64,000 bases of DNA from an uncultured Bacteroidales bacterium (GCA_902792895.1 CADBBK010000006.1:31149-95148); one strand, 5' to 3'; shown: positions 41,674 through 50,340, counted from the stretch's first letter. Notes: generated by a model from the sequence alone, not told the origin. Program-made: numbers and translations.

Positions 41674-42885
41674 ATGAAACGAGAACTTTCGGGTGGTTGC
41701 GGTATCCTCATGCTGGCTTTTGCTGCCCTGATGATTATTGTCGGCATCGTTGCCGTGTTTGACATGCGTGCCGAGGGCGACGGAGGCAGCGCAGCCCTGG
41801 GACTGCTGGTGTTTATCGCCATCCTGTCGCCGTTCATCTACTGGGGCTATGTGATGCTGTACAAATTCCTGCGCCCCGGCGAGCCGGTAAGATTCAGCAA
41901 GAAGACGATGCAATTTGGCGGTGCGGCGTTGCTGGCCTTGGTCGCCTTTGCACTGTGGGCTGCGTTGACCAACAAGCATGTCACCAAGACACCCGAACCC
42001 ATCACCGAGATTGCCCAGGAGCCTAAAGAGTCCAAGGACAGCGTGGTCATCACCGAGGTGATGGAAGGCGACCCCTACAAGGAACTGGACGAACTAATCG
42101 GACTGGAATCGGTCAAGGAAGAGGTGCACACCATCGCCAACTTCGCCAAAGTCCAGCAGCAACGCAAGGCGCAGGGCCTGAAGGTGCCCAAGATGTCGTT
42201 CCACCTCGTGTTCACCGGCAGCCCCGGTACGGGCAAGACCACTGTGGCACGCATCGTGGCACGCATCTACAAGGATCTGGGAATCCTCAAGAGCGGACAC
42301 ACCGTGGAAACCGACCGCTCGGGTCTCGTGGCCGAGTATGTGGGACAGACCGCCACCAAGACCAACGCAGTGATCGACTCGGCGCTTAACGGCGTGCTGT
42401 TCATCGACGAGGCCTACGCCCTGGTGCCCGAAAACGCCGGCAGCGACTACGGCCAGGAAGCCATCTCCACCTTGCTCAAGCGCATGGAGGACGACCGCGA
42501 CAAGCTGGTGGTCATCATTGCCGGTTACCCCAACGAGATGAAACGTTTCATCGACTCCAACCCAGGCCTGCAGTCGCGCTTCACACGCTACATCAATTTC
42601 CCCGACTACAGCGAGCAGGAACTGTTTGACATCTTCAAGCTGTACCTGAACAAGAACCAGTACACCATCACCGACGATGCGGCCCAGCTGCTCAAGGACA
42701 ACCTGAACTATACCGTTGCCCACAAGACCAAGAACTTCGGCAACGCCCGCTATGTGCGCAACATCTTTGAGCGCGCCGTCGAGCAGCAGGCCAACCGACT
42801 GTCGGCCAAGCGAAGCATCAGCGACGATGAACTGTCCGTGCTGACCAAGGAAGACATCGAGAACGCATTCAAAATCAGAGAATAA
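41674..42885 (+). CDS. AAA+ ATPase of the CbbX/SpoVK type, membrane-anchored
   Basis: A 403-residue protein. Three N-terminal membrane segments (GILMLAFAALMIIVGIVAVF, LGLLVFIAILSPFIYWGYVMLY and GAALLALVAFALWAAL), then an AAA+ domain: LVFTGSPGTGKTTVARIVARIY (Walker A), RSGLVAEYVGQTATKTNAVIDSA, GVLFIDEAYAL (Walker B), GYPNEMKRFIDSNPGLQSRF (sensor and arginine finger). CbbX/SpoVK ATPases remodel protein complexes. The gene follows fcl by only 19 bp, so it may be part of the upxY-gmd-fcl unit. I see no GAFTGA loop, so it is not a sigma-54 activator. Confidence 0.85.
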   Translation: MKRELSGGCGILMLAFAALMIIVGIVAVFDMRAEGDGGSAALGLLVFIAILSPFIYWGYVMLYKFLRPGEPVRFSKKTMQFGGAALLALVAFALWAALTNKHVTKTPEPITEIAQEPKESKDSVVITEVMEGDPYKELDELIGLESVKEEVHTIANFAKVQQQRKAQGLKVPKMSFHLVFTGSPGTGKTTVARIVARIYKDLGILKSGHTVETDRSGLVAEYVGQTATKTNAVIDSALNGVLFIDEAYALVPENAGSDYGQEAISTLLKRMEDDRDKLVVIIAGYPNEMKRFIDSNPGLQSRFTRYINFPDYSEQELFDIFKLYLNKNQYTITDDAAQLLKDNLNYTVAHKTKNFGNARYVRNIFERAVEQQANRLSAKRSISDDELSVLTKEDIENAFKIRE

Positions 42886-42900
42886 AAAATTCTAACCGAC

Positions 42901-43455
42901 ATGAGAAGATTATTCATCACATTCACAGTATTTCTGATGGCATCACTTGCCATACAGACACAGGCCCAAAAGGTGACAGAGGCCGAGTTGGGCAGTATCC
43001 GAGCCGCTTATAGCGCAGCCAAAGAACGTGTGGACCTGAACGCGCATGCCGTGGAGCAGAACGTGCCCCGCAGCGACATGGAAATCGTCAGCCATTACGT
43101 CATCCCCGGCTGCGGCCCCACCGAGGAGGTCATCCGCTACTATTTCACCCTTGGTGAAGACCCCGTGCTGGGAACACCCATGTACAACGTCTATTTCATC
43201 ACCCGCAGCTACAACGTGGCCGCCCGCAAATTCTATCAAGAGTTCCTCTTCGACGGGTTGGAGTGCAACTTGCTGTTCTTCTACCAGCGCAACGACGCCC
43301 TCGAGGGCGGCACCGACGAGACACGTTACTATTACGGCAACAGCGGCATCCACAAGTCCATCAAAGGCACCGCCGACCTCGACGAAGTCTTCGCCACCCG
43401 CCTCGCCACCGAACTCACCAACGCCTTCTCCCTCCTCATGAACAGAGACTACTAA
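42901..43455 (+). CDS. Secreted protein of unknown function
   Basis: A 184-residue protein with signal peptide RRLFITFTVFLMASLAIQTQAQ. The mature part has a mixed alpha/beta look (YVIPGCGPTEEVIRYYFTLG, YNVYFITRSYNVAARKFYQEFLFD). Not recognised. It lies 15 bp after the AAA+ gene and probably shares its transcript, which suggests a periplasmic partner of that membrane ATPase (inference). Confidence 0.7.
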   Translation: MRRLFITFTVFLMASLAIQTQAQKVTEAELGSIRAAYSAAKERVDLNAHAVEQNVPRSDMEIVSHYVIPGCGPTEEVIRYYFTLGEDPVLGTPMYNVYFITRSYNVAARKFYQEFLFDGLECNLLFFYQRNDALEGGTDETRYYYGNSGIHKSIKGTADLDEVFATRLATELTNAFSLLMNRDY

Positions 43456-43513
43456 CCCCCGAGAACGAATATTAATTATTTTCTAGAATTCCTGATTAAA
43501 TAACTAATGAGTT

Positions 43514-43528
43514 TGGCACGGTATTTGT
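43514..43528 (+). promoter_or_regulatory. Sigma-54-like site
   Basis: TGGCACGGTATTTGT shares GAGTTTGGCACGGT with the perfect sigma-54 site at 16871-16884. Its -12 element is TTGT instead of TTGC, so it is weaker. It lies 125 bp before the acetyltransferase gene. Confidence 0.35.
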
Positions 43529-43620
43529 TTATACCATGTCGAACTCATAATTTTTGGAGGTTTTTTAGGGTTAAACATGATTGTCAGCATGGCTCGGGAG
43601 AGTAGTGCTGATTTTTTTGC

Positions 43621-43628
43621 TACCTTTG
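43621..43628 (+). promoter_or_regulatory. -7 box of the acetyltransferase gene
   Basis: TACCTTTG, 24 bp before the ATG at 43653. Confidence 0.5.
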
Positions 43629-43652
43629 CGGTAGAACTAATCGACACTGACT

Positions 43653-44207
43653 ATGACCGAAAAAGAGAAGATGCTGGCGGGACTGCCCTACAGCGCTGTG
43701 GATGAACAGCTGCTGCGTGAACTCAACGAGTGCAAGGACGTGGTCCACCGCTACAACGAGCTGCTGCCGTCCAAGCGGGCGGAGCGCACGGCGATGCTGA
43801 AGTCGCTGCTGGGACACGTGGGTGATGACAACATCTTGATCAACCAGCCGTTCTATTGCGACTACGGCAAGCACATCAGCGTGGGCAAGCGGTTTTTTGC
43901 GAACTTCAACTTCACGGTGCTGGACGAGGCGCTGGTGACCATCGGCGATGACTGTTTCATCGGCCCCAACGTGGGCATCTACACGGCCTGCCACAGCACG
44001 GACCCGGTGGAACGCAACACGCGCCGCGAGTGGGCGCTGCCGGTGACCATCGGTGACAATGTGTGGATCGGGGGCTCGGTGACTATCCTGGCGGGCGTGA
44101 CCATCGGGGACAATGTTACCATCGGGGCCGGCTCGGTCGTCACGCGCGACATCCCCAGCAACGTCGTTGCCGTGGGCAATCCGTGCCGAGTCATCAAGAA
44201 GCTATAG
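43653..44207 (+). CDS. Sugar O-acetyltransferase (maltose acetyltransferase/NodL-like)
   Basis: A 184-residue left-handed beta-helix enzyme that transfers acetyl from acetyl-CoA to sugars. N-terminal helical cap (TEKEKMLAGLPYSAVDEQLL), then hexapeptide repeats; YCDYGKHISVGKRFFANFN, FIGPNVGIYTACHSTDPVERN (catalytic His) and IGDNVWIGGSVTILAGVTIGDN are typical. The family acetylates maltose, glucose or oligosaccharide backbones; the true substrate is unknown. A hairpin follows the stop. Confidence 0.92.
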   Translation: MTEKEKMLAGLPYSAVDEQLLRELNECKDVVHRYNELLPSKRAERTAMLKSLLGHVGDDNILINQPFYCDYGKHISVGKRFFANFNFTVLDEALVTIGDDCFIGPNVGIYTACHSTDPVERNTRREWALPVTIGDNVWIGGSVTILAGVTIGDNVTIGAGSVVTRDIPSNVVAVGNPCRVIKKL

Positions 44208-44218
44208 GATGCAACAAA

Positions 44219-44250
44219 GGCCGTTACGGCCCGTGTGGACCATAACGGCT
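44219..44250. terminator. Hairpin between convergent acetyltransferase and rpmH genes
   Basis: GGCCGTTA (44219-44226) pairs with TAACGGCT (44243-44250). Bidirectional position. Confidence 0.55.
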
Positions 44251-44297
44251 TGATGCGTTTGAAGTGCCGCTCTGTCGCGGCAACCCTTTACAGGGGA

Positions 44298-44450
44298 TTA
44301 CTTGTAAACGGTGTCGCTGACAGTGAGGCTGTAACGACCCTTAGCGCGGCGACGGGCCAAAACCTTGCGGCCGTCGGCGGTGCGCATGCGATGACGGAAG
44401 CCATGCTTGTTGGCTTTCTTGCGGTTCGAGGGCTGGAATGTACGTTTCAT
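44298..44450 (-). CDS. rpmH: 50S ribosomal protein L34
   Basis: A 50-residue protein of the large ribosomal subunit: [20 protein letters not shown], then [19 protein letters not shown] and the end [11 protein letters not shown]. The start KRTFQPSxRKxxxxHGFRxRM is diagnostic of L34. It is shorter than usual gene-calling cutoffs. Divergent from efp, with its own promoter. Genes usually beside rpmH (dnaA, rnpA) are not here, which is common in Bacteroidota. Confidence 0.97.
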   Translation of the reverse strand: MKRTFQPSNRKKANKHGFRHRMRTADGRKVLARRRAKGRYSLTVSDTVYK

Positions 44451-44501
44451 TTCTTATCTCTGTTTTTTAGTTGTTCCGAAAATTTTTCGCAAAATGCGGT
44501 G

Positions 44502-44532
44502 CAAAATTAGTCCTTTTTCTGGAATTACACAA
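44502..44532 (-). promoter_or_regulatory. Promoter of rpmH
   Basis: Minus-strand TAATTTTG (44502-44509) with TTG 20 bases upstream (44530-44532). Confidence 0.6.
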
Positions 44533-44559
44533 GAGTAAACGCATTTTTGCAGAAAAGTT

Positions 44560-44590
44560 TTTGTTTTTTTTCTCAAAATCACTACTTTTG
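44560..44590 (+). promoter_or_regulatory. Promoter of efp
   Basis: TTTG (44560-44563), exactly 19 bases, then TACTTTTG (44583-44590). Divergent from the rpmH promoter. Confidence 0.75.
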
Positions 44591-44651
44591 CACCCACAAA
44601 TGACTGACAACAAACAATATTCACATAAAACAATAGCACAATTTTACAATT

Positions 44652-45215
44652 ATGATTAATGCTCAAGACATCAAGAACGGAACGTGCATCCGCATGGACG
44701 GCGATCTGTATTTCTGCATCGAATTCCTTCATGTAAAGCCCGGTAAGGGTAACACCTTCATGCGCACCAAGTTGAAAAACGTGGTTGACGGCCGCGTGCT
44801 GGAGCGCCGCTTCAACATCGGTGAGAAGCTCGAGGACGTGCGCGTGGAGCGTCGCCCCTATCAGTACCTGTACATGGACGGCCAGGACGCCATGTTCATG
44901 AACAACGAGACGTTTGAGCAGATTCCCATCAGCAAGGACCTGATTACCGGTGCCGACTTCATGAAGGAGGGCGACATCGTTGAGGTTGTCAGCGACGCCT
45001 CGACCGAGACCGTGCTGTTCGCCGAGATGCCCATCAAGACTCAGTTGAAGATCACCTATACCGAGCCCGGCGTGAAAGGCGACACCGCCACCAACACCCT
45101 GAAGCCCGCCACCGTCGAGACCGGCGCCACCGTTCGCGTGCCCCTGTTCATCGACACCGACGAGATCATCGAGGTTGACACCCGCGACGGCAGCTACCAG
45201 GGCCGCGTGAGGTAA
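44652..45215 (+). CDS. efp: Translation elongation factor P
   Basis: A 187-residue three-domain protein that frees ribosomes stalled at polyproline. Domain I (KOW-like) carries the loop [18 protein letters not shown], whose lysine (KPGKGN) occupies the position modified in other bacteria. Domains II and III follow, with [38 protein letters not shown]. The end ([19 protein letters not shown]) is conserved. Normal length, monocistronic, with a hairpin terminator. Confidence 0.97.
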   Translation: MINAQDIKNGTCIRMDGDLYFCIEFLHVKPGKGNTFMRTKLKNVVDGRVLERRFNIGEKLEDVRVERRPYQYLYMDGQDAMFMNNETFEQIPISKDLITGADFMKEGDIVEVVSDASTETVLFAEMPIKTQLKITYTEPGVKGDTATNTLKPATVETGATVRVPLFIDTDEIIEVDTRDGSYQGRVR

Positions 45216-45241
45216 TCACACCCCTACCCTGCTAATCACCA

Positions 45242-45274
45242 CAAGGGACGCCCCGTCAATCGAGGCGCCCCTTG
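45242..45274 (+). terminator. Terminator of efp
   Basis: CAAGGGaCGCC pairs with GGCGcCCCTTG around CCGTCAATCGA, followed by CTGTTTATT. Confidence 0.65.
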
Positions 45275-45339
45275 CTGTTTATTCACTCCCTCATTCAGGG
45301 TTTGAAGACAAGAAAGCCTAAAAAGACAATATTTTATAG

Positions 45340-45453
45340 GGCATCCGCTATTGTACGGCTTTCCATCCCAATAATCCGCCGGCCATAAGTGTAGCGAGAC
45401 AACTATTTTGATCAATTCGCTTAATTCGTAGACAAATTGAGTGTGCGGATGCC
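45340..45453. other. Gap element with 9-bp inverted ends
   Basis: GGCATCCGC (45340-45348) and GCGGATGCC (45445-45453) bracket about 95 bp of AT-rich, non-coding sequence that includes the dispersed motif AATTCGCTTAATTCGTAG. MITE-like in form, but no target duplication is evident. Confidence 0.4.
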
Positions 45454-45455
45454 AG

Positions 45456-45519
45456 CTAAAACCTAAAACCTAAAGCCTAACGCCTAATAGCTAAAGCCTA
45501 AAACCTAAAGCCTAAAACT
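45456..45519 (-). repeat. CCTAAA/G-type array (efp-SPOR gap)
   Basis: About nine units of CTAAAAC, CTAAAGC or CTAACGC, a variant of the GTTAGGA family in the C-rich sense. It ends at the stop of the SPOR lipoprotein gene. Confidence 0.8.
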
Positions 45520-46015
45520 ACAGTTTCTTGAGGATCCAGGGTAGCGGCTCGAGCATCTTGAGGCAGACCTTCTTGTCAATGTCGCGGATGAAGGCGGCTG
45601 CATCGCCGCTGTTGTCAAAGCCCTCGGCAACGACAAAGTACTTCTTGTCACTGCCGCCGAACAGGACGTAGCTGCCTGCCAGGCCGCACTCCTCGCGCAG
45701 GCGGTCGCGGTAGCTCTTGGCGTTGATGCGCTGGGTGAACGAGGCGACCACCACGTTATAGTCATGCACGGCATCGGTCGAGTCGATGGCGACATTGGCG
45801 TTGACATAGAGCATCCTGACGCTGTCACCGTTGATGACATGGGTGTAGCGCTGACGTTCGGCTTCAATTCGTGCAAAGTCCTCGGCGCCGATACCGGTCT
45901 TGCGCCGCTCGACGGCCTTCTCGTAGGCCGCGCGGTAGTTTTTCTCGTTGCTGTGGCACGAGGTCATCAGTCCCAATGCCATGAGCATCATCATGATATA
46001 TATTGCCTTTTTCAT
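45518..46015 (-). CDS. SPOR-domain lipoprotein
   Basis: A 165-residue protein. Lipoprotein signal (MMMLMALGLMTSCHSNEKN, Cys 20), a helical linker, and a C-terminal SPOR domain (DYNVVVASFTQRINAKSYRDRL ... SYVLFGGSDKKYFVVAEGFDN). SPOR domains bind peptidoglycan stripped of stem peptides, usually at division sites; the family call rests on this pattern. It lies 20 bp downstream of the phosphodiesterase gene at 46036, on the same strand. Confidence 0.8.
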   Translation of the reverse strand: MKKAIYIMMMLMALGLMTSCHSNEKNYRAAYEKAVERRKTGIGAEDFARIEAERQRYTHVINGDSVRMLYVNANVAIDSTDAVHDYNVVVASFTQRINAKSYRDRLREECGLAGSYVLFGGSDKKYFVVAEGFDNSGDAAAFIRDIDKKVCLKMLEPLPWILKKL

Positions 46016-46035
46016 ATCAGACTTTTTTCATTTAT

Positions 46036-46530
46036 CTATTTTGCCAACTCGATGACCTGGGCGTGGGTGATATTGCCATTGTCCAGAGTCAACGTCACCA
46101 GGGTGCGCACCACCTGCCAGCCCTGGACGCCCGCAGCCCCGGGATTGACGACGAGGCATCCCAGCGAGCGGTCGGGCATGACCTTGAGGATGTGGCTGTG
46201 GCCGCACACAAACAGCTTGGGTCGTGACAATTCCAGCCGTTGACGGATGCCCGGGGCATATTTGCCGGGATAGCCGCCGATGTGTGTCATCACCACCTTG
46301 ACGCCCTCGACCTCAAAGATTTCCATCTCCTTGTAGCGGCGCCTCAAGCTCGCCCCGTCCACGTTGCCGCACACGGCGCGGAACACCGGTGCGATGGCCT
46401 CCAGACGGTCGGCCAGCTCGTCGCTGCCGATGTCGCCGGCATGCCACACCTCGTCGCAGTCGGCAAAGTGCTCGGCATAGCGGTCGTCCCACCACGCGTG
46501 CGTGTCACTAATGATGCCTATCTTCTTCAT
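46036..46530 (-). CDS. Metallophosphoesterase, YfcE/MJ0936 type
   Basis: A 164-residue phosphodiesterase. Metal motifs in order: IGIISDTHAWWDD (DxH), WHAGDIGS (GDxxS), AVCGNVDG (GNxD), VVMTHIGGYPGKY (H) and LFVCGHSHILK (GHxH). The substrate is uncertain; YfcE acts on phosphodiesters in vitro. It belongs to a minus-strand run with ribE upstream and the SPOR lipoprotein downstream. Confidence 0.92.
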   Translation of the reverse strand: MKKIGIISDTHAWWDDRYAEHFADCDEVWHAGDIGSDELADRLEAIAPVFRAVCGNVDGASLRRRYKEMEIFEVEGVKVVMTHIGGYPGKYAPGIRQRLELSRPKLFVCGHSHILKVMPDRSLGCLVVNPGAAGVQGWQVVRTLVTLTLDNGNITHAQVIELAK

Positions 46531-46576
46531 CGCTCAACTCAATAAAACGCGTCAACAGCCGTCGCTGCATCCTCGT

Positions 46577-47185
46577 CTAGAGGGCAAATTCCGCCAGGCG
46601 AGCCAGGTACTTGCCGATGATGTCAAACTCGAGGTTGACGACAGTGCCGACCTCGATGCAGTGGAAGTTGGTGATCTCGCGGGTGTAAGGGATGATGGCC
46701 ACCTGGAAGCTGTCGCGCTCGCTGTTGCACACGGTGAGCGACACGCCGTTGACGGTCACACTACCCTTCTCCACCGTGACATAGCCCTTGCGTGCCATCT
46801 CGGGCGCCACCTCATACTTGAACGTAAAGTAGTGGCTGCCGTCCACCTCCTTGACATCGGTGCACACGGCGGTCTGATCCACATGGCCCTGCACGATGTG
46901 TCCGTCGAGCCTGCCCTGAATCAGCATCGAGCGCTCCACGTTCACCTCGTCGCCCACCTGTAGCAGCCCCAGGTTGCTGCGGTCCAGCGTTTCCTGTATG
47001 GCGGTGACGGTGTAGGTGCCGTCGCCCGGCAGTTCAACGACCGTGAGGCACACGCCATTGTGCGACACGCTCTGGTCAATCTTCAACTCATCGGTGAAAC
47101 TGCACCTGAGGGTGATGTGCAGGTTGCCACCGTCCTTGCGCAGCGCGACCACACGCGCCGCCTCTTCTACGATTCCTGAGAACAT
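46577..47185 (-). CDS. ribE: Riboflavin synthase alpha chain
   Basis: A 202-residue enzyme that dismutates two lumazines to riboflavin. Two lumazine-binding repeats: MFSGIVEEAARVVALRKDGGN (start signature) with SVSHNGVCLTVVE, and the second with GHIVQGHVDQTAVCTD and GSVTVNGVSLTV. Normal length. The ~410-bp gap upstream contains a large inverted repeat, but I do not recognise an FMN riboswitch in it. Confidence 0.96.
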   Translation of the reverse strand: MFSGIVEEAARVVALRKDGGNLHITLRCSFTDELKIDQSVSHNGVCLTVVELPGDGTYTVTAIQETLDRSNLGLLQVGDEVNVERSMLIQGRLDGHIVQGHVDQTAVCTDVKEVDGSHYFTFKYEVAPEMARKGYVTVEKGSVTVNGVSLTVCNSERDSFQVAIIPYTREITNFHCIEVGTVVNLEFDIIGKYLARLAEFAL

Positions 47186-47253
47186 AAGTATAGCTCTTAT
47201 TATTGTTATTATTATTCAATTATTTGGTTCCGAAAGCTGTCAACTTTCTCACT

Positions 47254-47338
47254 GGTTAATGGCCCATGAATCAACGCTACAATCACGAGGGGGAGACACC
47301 TCAACGCTGCCGGCGGGCCATTCATCAACCATTAACCG
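47254..47338. ncRNA. Large inverted repeat upstream of ribE
   Basis: GGTTAATGG..ATGAAT (from 47254) pairs with ATTCAT..CCATTAACC (to 47338), enclosing a direct repeat TCAACGCT. It may be a structured RNA or a MITE-like repeat. The rest of 47186-47560 shows no gene. Confidence 0.4.
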
Positions 47339-47560
47339 TTATCCTCAAGTCCTCATACTAGCGCAGCTACTTTAAAGACTTGAATTATCCTTTTTAAAAC
47401 GTAATACCCACCCCCATTATTGCGCCAGCGGCCGTCAATGACGATTTCCGACTAGTAGAAATCAGCCTATTTTTGGTCAAAAAGTCGGATTTTCATAAAT
47501 TTCAACCACTATATTGCAATTTTATTTCAATAAATTTGCGCAATATTCCGATTATTGAGT

Positions 47561-47568
47561 TAATTTTG
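47561..47568 (+). promoter_or_regulatory. -7 box of the small HTH gene
   Basis: TAATTTTG, 32 bp before ATG 47601, with TTTG about 22 bases upstream. Confidence 0.5.
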
Positions 47569-47600
47569 TGCTCGACTTCCATTAAAAGAAAATGTAATTG

Positions 47601-47840
47601 ATGGGAAAAACTTGTATTCATATAGGAGAGATCATCCATGAGGAACTGTTGAGACAAGGCCGCACGGTGTTGTGGCTGTCCCAACAACTGGGTTGTAACC
47701 GCACCAACATCTACAACATCTTTGTGCGCGATAGCATCAGCACCGACTTGCTAATGAAAATCAGCATTGCCCTTAACAAGGACTTCTTTGTCCTTTTTTC
47801 AAAGCAATTCTCGCAGCAAATCAGTTCACAGGACAAATAG
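47601..47840 (+). CDS. Small XRE-type helix-turn-helix protein
   Basis: A 79-residue protein made of little more than an HTH domain: IGEIIHEELLRQGRTVLWLSQQLGCNRTNIYNIFVRDSISTDLLMKISIALNKDFF. Helices 2 and 3 (VLWLSQQLGCNRTNIYNIF) fit XRE/Cro. The C-terminus is short and polar. It has no toxin or partner gene next to it, and it is the only stand-alone DNA-binding regulator of this size in the window. Target unknown. Confidence 0.8.
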   Translation: MGKTCIHIGEIIHEELLRQGRTVLWLSQQLGCNRTNIYNIFVRDSISTDLLMKISIALNKDFFVLFSKQFSQQISSQDK

Positions 47841-47942
47841 CACAAAACAACCCCCAAGACCTCATCACCCACACGCGATGCCCCGGTGACCCCACTGCAC
47901 TAGAGCATCGCGATAGCCATTTTTGTCCTCAGCCCAAAACAA

Positions 47943-47971
47943 ATCCCCGCCTCCTGAACACCAGGGACGGG
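47943..47971. terminator. Hairpin between convergent HTH and pfp genes
   Basis: TCCCCG and CGGGGA pair around CCTCCTGAACACCAGGGA. The gap 47841-48065 has no gene. Confidence 0.45.
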
Positions 47972-48065
47972 GAGCAAGCTGTTTAGAAGTTAAACTATAT
48001 ACTTAAAGTCTAGCGGGGTACGCCCGACGATAAGCCATGTAGAGTAGCGGAGCCCATCAAGCAAG

Positions 48066-49727
48066 TTACTCCTTGCCAAACTGCTCAAAGAACAGCGTGT
48101 AGGAGGTCTTGTCGACCAACTCCTCGGGACCGAAGAACTGGATGGGGCCGGGATAGATGTAGCACGTCTCCAGCGCCCACTGCTCGCGGTTCTCGACGAA
48201 GTGCTTGAACGGAGCACCCTCCAGGTCCACAAGCGCCTTCTTGATCACGGGCTTGTCCTTACCGGAACGGCGTTCCATGTTCATCATCATCGTGATGGGC
48301 ACACCGCAGGCCACCCAGTCTTGAGCCTTGCGGCCCAGGTGGGTGATGGCCGACATGTAGCCCGTGGCACCCACATAGATGAGGTGGGATGCGTTGTAAC
48401 CCAGCGAGTAGCAGTAGTCAGCGTCAAAGTTCGACGGGAACGAGCAACGTCCCTCATAGCCGAAGAAGTGGTGCTGAGTCTTGAACTTGATGGGCTCAAT
48501 CTGACCGTTCTTGGCGCGCACGTCAAGCACATGGCCCACCATGCGGCTGAGCAGACGCTCACTCTCGATCTGCGATACCATCACGTTGCCGTGCTCGTCA
48601 CGGTCCAGCGTGAGCTGGCGTGCCACGTCGTCGGGCAGCGACTCGTACACCACGCGGTTCTCCTCGCTCAAGTGGTCGCGCACGAAGTTGTTCTGGTCCA
48701 TATCGCGCAGGGTGGAAATCTCGGGATAATTGGTCATCATCTCGTTGAGCTCGGCGATGAGTTTCTTCATCGTCGGCACAAATTCCACGATGCCCTCGGG
48801 CACGAGAACCGTACCGTAATCCATGCCCATATTGTGGCGCTTAACCACGATGGTGGCGATCTCCTCGGCAATGTCGTGAAGCGTCATGTTGCGGGCCTCA
48901 ACCTCCTCGCTGATGATGCAGTAGTTAGGACGGGTCTGCAGGGCGCACTCCAGAGCGATGTGCGACGCCGAGCGTCCCATCAGCTTCATGAAGTGCCAGT
49001 ATTTCTTGGCTGAGTTACAGTCGCGGGCCACGTTGCCGATCAGCTCGCTGTACACCTTGGTTGCAGTGTCAAAGCCGAAGGAAATCTCGATGTGTTCATT
49101 CTTCAGGTCACCATCGATGGTCTTGGGCACACCGATCACCTGCACGCCGGCATCATGAGCCTTGTAGTACTCGGCCAGGATGGCTGCATTGGTGTTGCTG
49201 TCATCACCACCGATAATCACTACAGCCGAGATTTTGAGCTCGCGCAGGATATCCAGACCAGCCTCAAACTGTTCGGGTTTCTCAAGCTTGGTACGGCCAG
49301 AACCGATCAGGTCAAAGCCGCCAGTGTTGCGGTATTGCTCAATCAGGTCACCTGTGAGCTCAATGTAGCGGTGCTTTACCAGTCCGGCAGGACCACCCAG
49401 GAAGCCATACAGGCGGCAATACTTGTTCAGCGCCTTGATGCCGTCATAGAGGCCACAGATCACATTGTGGCCGCCAGGAGCCTGACCACCACTCAGGATC
49501 ACGCCCACGTTGAACGGATTCTCGGGCGGCATCGCCGAATCATCGCGCTCAAAGGTCAATTGAGGCAGACCATAGGTGCAGGGGAACAGCTCCTTAATGG
49601 CCTCTTGATCGGCCACCGACTGGGTGGGCTCTCCCTCGACCGCACGAACCGGGCACCTCAGCGTAACGGGTAACTTAGGCCTGTAGGTAAGCCTCATCTG
49701 CTCCAGATAACTCTTATTGTCAGTCAT
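48066..49727 (-). CDS. pfp: Diphosphate-fructose-6-phosphate 1-phosphotransferase
   Basis: About 553 residues from ATG 49727 (MTDNKSYLEQMRLTYRPKLP); the frame extends to 49913 but crosses the -7 box TACTTTTG at 49786-49793. It is the PPi-dependent phosphofructokinase of glycolysis, long beta-type. GVILSGGQAPGGHNVICGLYDG, then VVIIGGDDSNTNA, in which Asp replaces the Gly of ATP-dependent enzymes, and VPKTIDGDLKN mark PPi use. MGRSASHIALECALQTRPN is conserved. It is normal for Bacteroidota and saves ATP by using PPi. Confidence 0.95.
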   Translation of the reverse strand: MTDNKSYLEQMRLTYRPKLPVTLRCPVRAVEGEPTQSVADQEAIKELFPCTYGLPQLTFERDDSAMPPENPFNVGVILSGGQAPGGHNVICGLYDGIKALNKYCRLYGFLGGPAGLVKHRYIELTGDLIEQYRNTGGFDLIGSGRTKLEKPEQFEAGLDILRELKISAVVIIGGDDSNTNAAILAEYYKAHDAGVQVIGVPKTIDGDLKNEHIEISFGFDTATKVYSELIGNVARDCNSAKKYWHFMKLMGRSASHIALECALQTRPNYCIISEEVEARNMTLHDIAEEIATIVVKRHNMGMDYGTVLVPEGIVEFVPTMKKLIAELNEMMTNYPEISTLRDMDQNNFVRDHLSEENRVVYESLPDDVARQLTLDRDEHGNVMVSQIESERLLSRMVGHVLDVRAKNGQIEPIKFKTQHHFFGYEGRCSFPSNFDADYCYSLGYNASHLIYVGATGYMSAITHLGRKAQDWVACGVPITMMMNMERRSGKDKPVIKKALVDLEGAPFKHFVENREQWALETCYIYPGPIQFFGPEELVDKTSYTLFFEQFGKE

Positions 49728-50117
49728 TTTTATTGAAGTATTATATGGTTTGTATATAAACGATAAACAATCTCTTTTTCGGCCACAAAAGTACTGCAAT
49801 TTCGTCATGTAGGCACTATAAATTTCTATCAATTTTTCAATAAATTGAGCCCTATTTAGAATTTTTGACACTTTCAGGACGAAATCTGACGATTTTCCAG
49901 ACAACCCCGCCACTTAGCTTGCAATCTGTAACCGCCCCCGTCACCCGTTACCCGGTATAGTTTTGTAATGCCACTACCATGTAGAGACACAAAATTTGAG
50001 CAAACCGAACACCATGATGCTTGCATCGATGGTTGAGGTGCCGCCAAATTTATCCAACATTTCGCGTCTCAACAAATCGAGCGGGATGACAATCATCACC
50101 TTACATCCACCACATCA

Positions 50118-50242
50118 CCGTCTATATAGTGCGAGCCTCCGGCTTCACCAGCGAGCAAGAAATGAGCATCATCCCCGTCTATGTAGTGCGAGCCTCCGGC
50201 TCGCACGCAGTGGGGTCATATCAACCCAAGGCCGGCGGCCTT
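50118..50242. repeat. Palindromic repeats downstream of the FISUMP protein gene
   Basis: A 27-bp sequence (50118-50144, again 50175-50201) is duplicated with one mismatch. The second copy completes GCGAGCC-tcc-GGCTCGC (50188-50204), followed by AAGGCC-ggc-GGCCTT (50228-50242). They look like REP-type intergenic repeats. The gap 49914-50340 holds no gene. Confidence 0.6.
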
Positions 50243-50340
50243 GCGCAGCGCTACCGCCTCACAAAAGTCTCCTCATCAACTAATGTCCCCCATTTTCCCG
50301 TCAACAGGCGGTGGGATGTCCTTTCGTGTGGGCAAGGGTG

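Noticed and set aside
41674-42885. Sigma-54 activator
   Set aside because: It is an AAA+ protein but of CbbX/SpoVK type with membrane segments and no GAFTGA loop.
47254-47338. FMN riboswitch before ribE
   Set aside because: The conserved RFN segments are not recognisable on the ribE strand.
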